Shown: in pieces, positions 6,963 to 9,815 of the stretch
Layout: each line of letters begins with the position of its first letter
Position numbering within the stretch: position 1 is the first letter of the stretch
From: Bacteroidota bacterium
Lineage (GTDB): Bacteria; Bacteroidota; Bacteroidia; Flavobacteriales; Flavobacteriaceae
Direction of reading: 5' to 3'
Assembly (NCBI GenBank): GCA_009937085.1
Contig: JAACDD010000167.1
Location: forward strand, 1 to 9,815
DNA: 9,815 nucleotides
The notes under the pieces: generated by a model
Databases searched by the model: none
What the model saw: only the letters and a program-made list of their open reading frames with translations
What the model was told of the DNA's origin: nothing
Position numbers and translations under genes: made by a program

Positions 6963-7960
6963 TGACTGAAGGAAATTTTGTAGACTATGTAAAAATCAGC
7001 GTTAACTCGGGTAACGGTGGCAAGGGATCTACACATTTCCACAGGGAAAAATACATCACAAAAGGGGGGCCAGACGGCGGCGATGGCGGTCGTGGCGGAC
7101 ACGTAATTGTTCGAGGCGATAAAAACTTATGGACGCTAGTAACGTTTAAGTACAAACGTCATTTTAAAGCTGAACACGGCTTTCACGGAAGTAAAAGTAG
7201 AAGTACGGGAGCTGATGGCGAAGACCTTATTATCCCTGTTCCTTTGGGAACGGTAGTGTTAGATTCAGACTCGGGAGAACGCATTGCAGAAATCACAACC
7301 GAAGAAGATGTTATTGTTGCGCCGGGTGGTATGGGTGGTCGAGGAAATTGGCATTTTAAAAGTCCTACCAACCAAGCACCACGCTATGCGCAGCCTGGTA
7401 AAGAAGGTATTGAGCGTACAATCACACTAGAATTAAAAGTGTTAGCCGACGTGGGATTAGTTGGGTTTCCCAACGCTGGAAAATCTACATTACTGGCTGC
7501 GTTGACTTCAGCAAAACCAAAGATTGCAGATTATCCGTTTACTACACTAAAGCCTAATTTGGGTATAGTGCAGCACCGTGATTTTACGTCTTTTGTAATG
7601 GCCGATATTCCCGGTATTATTGAAGGTGCAGCAGAAGGAAAAGGATTGGGGCATTATTTTTTGCGCCATATTGAGCGCAATAGTGTGCTGCTTTACGTTA
7701 TTCCCGCTGATGCAGATGATATTAAAGAACAATTTACTATTTTGAACAGTGAATTGACGCGGTATAATCCCGAGTTGTTGGATAAGAATTTTATGATTGG
7801 TATTTCAAAAGTAGATTTGTTAGATGAAGAGCTTTACGCTGCTATTGAGGCGGAATGTGAAGCAGCGTTCAAAGACATTCCTTTTGTTATGTTTTCATCT
7901 GTATCGCAACACGGCACCGCTGCATTAAAAGACTCCTTATGGCATCTGCTAAACGCATAA
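6962..7960 (+). CDS. obg: Obg family GTPase (CgtA), ribosome-assembly factor
   Basis: Obg is an essential GTPase that binds the 50S subunit, helps its late maturation and links ribosome status to growth and stress. The 332-residue protein has the glycine-rich N-terminal Obg domain (NSGNGGKGSTHFHREKY, then GGPDGGDGGRGG, residues 15-46), then the G domain. G1 is GFPNAGKS (168-175), switch I is DYPFTTLKP (190-198), G3 is DIPG (215-218), G4 is SKVD (282-285) and G5 is SSVS (312-315). SKxD in place of NKxD is common in Bacteroidota Obg and is not a defect. The protein ends after the G domain without an OCT domain, also usual for this phylum. It overlaps the adk stop by one base, and its last 22 bases overlap the next gene. 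Confidence 0.98.
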   Translation: MTEGNFVDYVKISVNSGNGGKGSTHFHREKYITKGGPDGGDGGRGGHVIVRGDKNLWTLVTFKYKRHFKAEHGFHGSKSRSTGADGEDLIIPVPLGTVVLDSDSGERIAEITTEEDVIVAPGGMGGRGNWHFKSPTNQAPRYAQPGKEGIERTITLELKVLADVGLVGFPNAGKSTLLAALTSAKPKIADYPFTTLKPNLGIVQHRDFTSFVMADIPGIIEGAAEGKGLGHYFLRHIERNSVLLYVIPADADDIKEQFTILNSELTRYNPELLDKNFMIGISKVDLLDEELYAAIEAECEAAFKDIPFVMFSSVSQHGTAALKDSLWHLLNA

Positions 7961-8799
7961 TTTTTCTGCTTTTTTGCGTAACATTTTCTTATGGTCAACG
8001 TATTCCTCAGGCTTTTTTTGAAGCTGTTGTAGTTACAGTTGCACAAGAAACACGTATTCAGGAATTAGATACGATATCTGAAAAAACGCAAGCAGAGCGC
8101 GAAGAGTTGGCGGTGCTATTTGCTACAACGACTTCTTATGAAAAGTCTTTTGCGCTTTTGGAAACATTGGTGCAGGACTACCCAGATAATTTTGAGTATC
8201 AATTTTTATTGGGTGGTATTTCTGGAATTTTAGCCTCGGAGTTGCCAAGGACAAAGTCGTTGCCTTATGTCAGAACAATGAAAGACGCTTTTGAACAAGC
8301 TGCGCTACTCAATCCCGCTTCGCTTGAGACTCAAATGATTTTACTCGAACTTTATACTGGTTTGCCATGGGTTTTAGGCGGCAGCAATAAAAAGGCATCT
8401 GAGAAACTAGAGGTAATAAAATCATTATCTGTAATTGAAGGATTTTTATCTGAAGGCTATTTTTATCGTGCCACCAAAAAAAATAAAAAGGCGTTGGTTG
8501 CTTATTTGAATGCGATTAATGAAATCCAATCGTGCGGGAGTCAACCGATGGAATTGCTGCAAGATTCTTATTATCATTTGGGAGTTCTTGCATTTTATTT
8601 GCAAAAGGATATGAACAAGGCAGCATGTTTGTTTTCAAAATTTAGTAACGTACACGATGCGGGTTCAGCTTATCCAAAATCTTTTACCACCCATTATTTG
8701 AATAAAATTTCAAATCCAGAAAATATAGATCTTGAGATGGAGGTCACTTTAATGGAATATGATAAACTTACTGCGTGGATTCAGAATAACTTTAAGTAG
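7939..8799 (+). CDS. Secreted or periplasmic TPR-like repeat protein
   Basis: A 286-residue protein with a predicted Sec signal peptide: basic start (MASAKR), hydrophobic core IIFLLFCVTF and likely cleavage after SYG, near residue 19. No lipobox Cys follows. The rest is helical and looks like degenerate tetratricopeptide repeats: about 67-100 (SYEKSFALLETLVQDYPDN), 108-140 (YVRTMKDAFEQAALLNPAS), 172-198 (GYFYRATKKNKKALVAY) and 209-236 (DSYYHLGVLAFYLQKDMNKA). GLPWVLGGSNKKA (141-153) recalls an APGxxGGxxxKA-type motif in other TPR proteins, from memory. TPR folds usually hold protein partners; no partner or enzyme activity can be named. ATG 7939 lies inside obg, giving a 22-base overlap. It is retained because it supplies the basic n-region of the signal peptide. 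The gene stops 5 bases before the deacetylase-like gene, so the two envelope-related genes probably share the adk-obg transcript. Confidence 0.85.
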   Translation: MASAKRIIFLLFCVTFSYGQRIPQAFFEAVVVTVAQETRIQELDTISEKTQAEREELAVLFATTTSYEKSFALLETLVQDYPDNFEYQFLLGGISGILASELPRTKSLPYVRTMKDAFEQAALLNPASLETQMILLELYTGLPWVLGGSNKKASEKLEVIKSLSVIEGFLSEGYFYRATKKNKKALVAYLNAINEIQSCGSQPMELLQDSYYHLGVLAFYLQKDMNKAACLFSKFSNVHDAGSAYPKSFTTHYLNKISNPENIDLEMEVTLMEYDKLTAWIQNNFK

Positions 8800-8804
8800 C
8801 AGGT

Positions 8805-9815
8805 ATGATCTTAATTTATACGCCTGTTGTTAAACCTCGAATTCGGTATATTTTCAAGCATTTTTTTGGAAGTAGAATGGGAGCGAAGCTTTCTTTTACA
8901 TCTGATTTAAGTGTTTTTATTGCGCACAGTGGACCAAAAATGTCGTATGGCGATGCACCTCTTGGAAATGAGTTTTTTATTGCTGCTCATGGGTTGCTTA
9001 CGGAGCAAGGTATTAATGCCGTTGAGGTAGATATTATGGACTGGGAAGGGCTTCCTGCATTTTTTGCCACAGATGAAAATAGCGCTTTACCTTGTGATCT
9101 TTTTGCCGCTGCTTTTTTCTTGATGTCTCGCTATGAAGAATATCAACCTTTTGTAGCAGATGATTTGGGTAGATTTCGTTCATCCCAATCGTTGGCAAGC
9201 AAACATAACTTTTTGCAGTTGCCACTTGTCGATTTATGGTTTGAGCGATTTTCATCGATCTGGCATGCTTTTTTTGAAACAACTCCTCCAGAAAGTGTGC
9301 CATCAAAACGTTCACTCGTCGTAGAAGTTCCGGAGCTGTTTGCCTATATACACAAATCAATTTTCCGTTCTTTTACAGAAGGAGTTCAAGATTTTTTTTC
9401 GTTGCGATTTACATCGGTTTTTGATAGAGTTATGGTTCTTTCGGGTGTTCGTGAAGACCCTCTGGCAAATTTGCATAGCTGGATTGAACTGACACAACAA
9501 CAATCAAGTGATGTGCGTTTTTTTGCCCTCTACGCTGCATTGGGAATTCACGATAGAAGCTTAAGTATGTTTAACGCTGCGCATCAACAAGGCATTAAAA
9601 GTATTTCAGACTATGCACCCACGGCACCCTTAGCGTCATTTGAGTCTTCTCTTAACGAGAGTATGCTTGGGGCTGATATTGCACGTTTTACAGACTTAAT
9701 TCATCGTCCAGTTACAGCCATTCGTCAACATAAATTGGCTTTGCGTTTTCCACACTCATATCGCTTATTTGCTTCGCTTGGAATTAAAAACGACTATTCC
9801 ATGCAGTATGCAGAT
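8805..9815 (+). CDS. Polysaccharide deacetylase-like protein with altered catalytic motifs, C-terminus cut off by the window edge
   Basis: The window holds 337 uninterrupted codons from ATG 8805 to the right edge; the start has only a weak AGG-type ribosome site. The sequence matches, from memory, a Bacteroidota family annotated as polysaccharide deacetylase (N-terminal DUF7033-like domain, then a NodB-like domain). Recognised segments are LIYTPVVKPRIRYIFKH (3-19), FTSDLSVFIAHSGPK (31-45), PLGNEFFI (52-59), LMSRYEEY (106-113) and RQHKLALRFPHSYR (307-320), then DYSM. Family enzymes act on envelope or capsule polysaccharide through a metal-dependent Asp/His site. Here the usual Asp-x-Asp before AYxHK reads EVP (174-176), and the expected GLHPSY metal-His loop reads APLASF (274-279). 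Both metal-site elements appear lost, so this may be a non-catalytic family member. No signal peptide is seen. It begins 5 bases after the TPR gene and belongs to the same run. Confidence 0.8.
   Translation, partial: MILIYTPVVKPRIRYIFKHFFGSRMGAKLSFTSDLSVFIAHSGPKMSYGDAPLGNEFFIAAHGLLTEQGINAVEVDIMDWEGLPAFFATDENSALPCDLFAAAFFLMSRYEEYQPFVADDLGRFRSSQSLASKHNFLQLPLVDLWFERFSSIWHAFFETTPPESVPSKRSLVVEVPELFAYIHKSIFRSFTEGVQDFFSLRFTSVFDRVMVLSGVREDPLANLHSWIELTQQQSSDVRFFALYAALGIHDRSLSMFNAAHQQGIKSISDYAPTAPLASFESSLNESMLGADIARFTDLIHRPVTAIRQHKLALRFPHSYRLFASLGIKNDYSMQYAD

Noticed and set aside
7243..7245. Obg G4 motif SKVD instead of NKxD as a possible defect (the motif itself is at residues 282-285, about 7805-7816)
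   Set aside because: SKxD is common in Bacteroidota Obg proteins and all other G motifs are intact.
9034..9360. Minus-strand open frame of 108 codons opposite the deacetylase-like gene
   Set aside because: It lies wholly inside the plus-strand frame, which has recognisable family motifs over its whole length. The antisense protein shows no motif and no promoter.
8805..9815. Pseudogene explanation for the deacetylase-like gene
   Set aside because: There is no stop or frameshift over 337 codons, and scaffold motifs are conserved up to the window edge. Active-site change without decay fits a functional non-catalytic protein better, though the missing 3' end is unseen.
1..9815. Mobile element, CRISPR array, defence system or other undescribed multi-gene system
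   Set aside because: No transposase, integrase, spaced repeats, RNA genes or defence-type domains are visible. Gene order and content look like a core chromosomal region.

Overview
This window looks like an ordinary chromosomal segment from a member of the Bacteroidota, most likely the order Flavobacteriales. Three things point there. Four intergenic regions carry the Bacteroidota-type -7 box TAnnTTTG just upstream of a start codon. Shine-Dalgarno sites are absent or weak. The proteins have flavobacterial traits: a 190-residue adenylate kinase with a short LID, an Obg without the C-terminal OCT domain, and a flavobacterial-style KAS III. The genus cannot be named from the sequence alone.

Layout, left to right. 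Minus strand: a KAS III-family ketoacyl-ACP synthase cut by the left edge (1-803) lies downstream of gcvP (882-3746), the glycine-cleavage P-protein, and has its own -7 box. gcvP is divergent from a plus-strand gene for a nine-segment, UbiA-like membrane protein (about 3889-4668). That gene overlaps the end of the minus-strand purK-purE operon tail to tail (purE 4655-5140, purK 5142-6299). purK is in turn divergent from a plus-strand run: adk (6390-6962), obg (6962-7960), a secreted TPR-like protein (7939-8799) and a polysaccharide-deacetylase-like protein cut by the right edge (8805-9815). The four genes of this run overlap or sit within 5 bases of each other, so they probably share one transcript from the promoter ahead of adk.

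Function. PurK and PurE carry out consecutive steps that carboxylate AIR during purine synthesis. GcvP decarboxylates glycine and feeds one-carbon units to folate, which purine synthesis also uses. Adk balances adenine nucleotides and Obg is a ribosome-associated GTPase. The last two genes of the plus-strand run are less well understood.

The window is gene-dense: the largest gap between genes is the 142-base gcvP/UbiA-like divergent region. I see no tRNA, rRNA, CRISPR array, insertion sequence or phage gene, and no convincing new multi-gene system. The points most worth a second look are two apparently altered enzyme relatives. The deacetylase-like protein has lost the Asp pair and metal-binding His expected in its family. 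The UbiA-like protein keeps only the second Asp motif.
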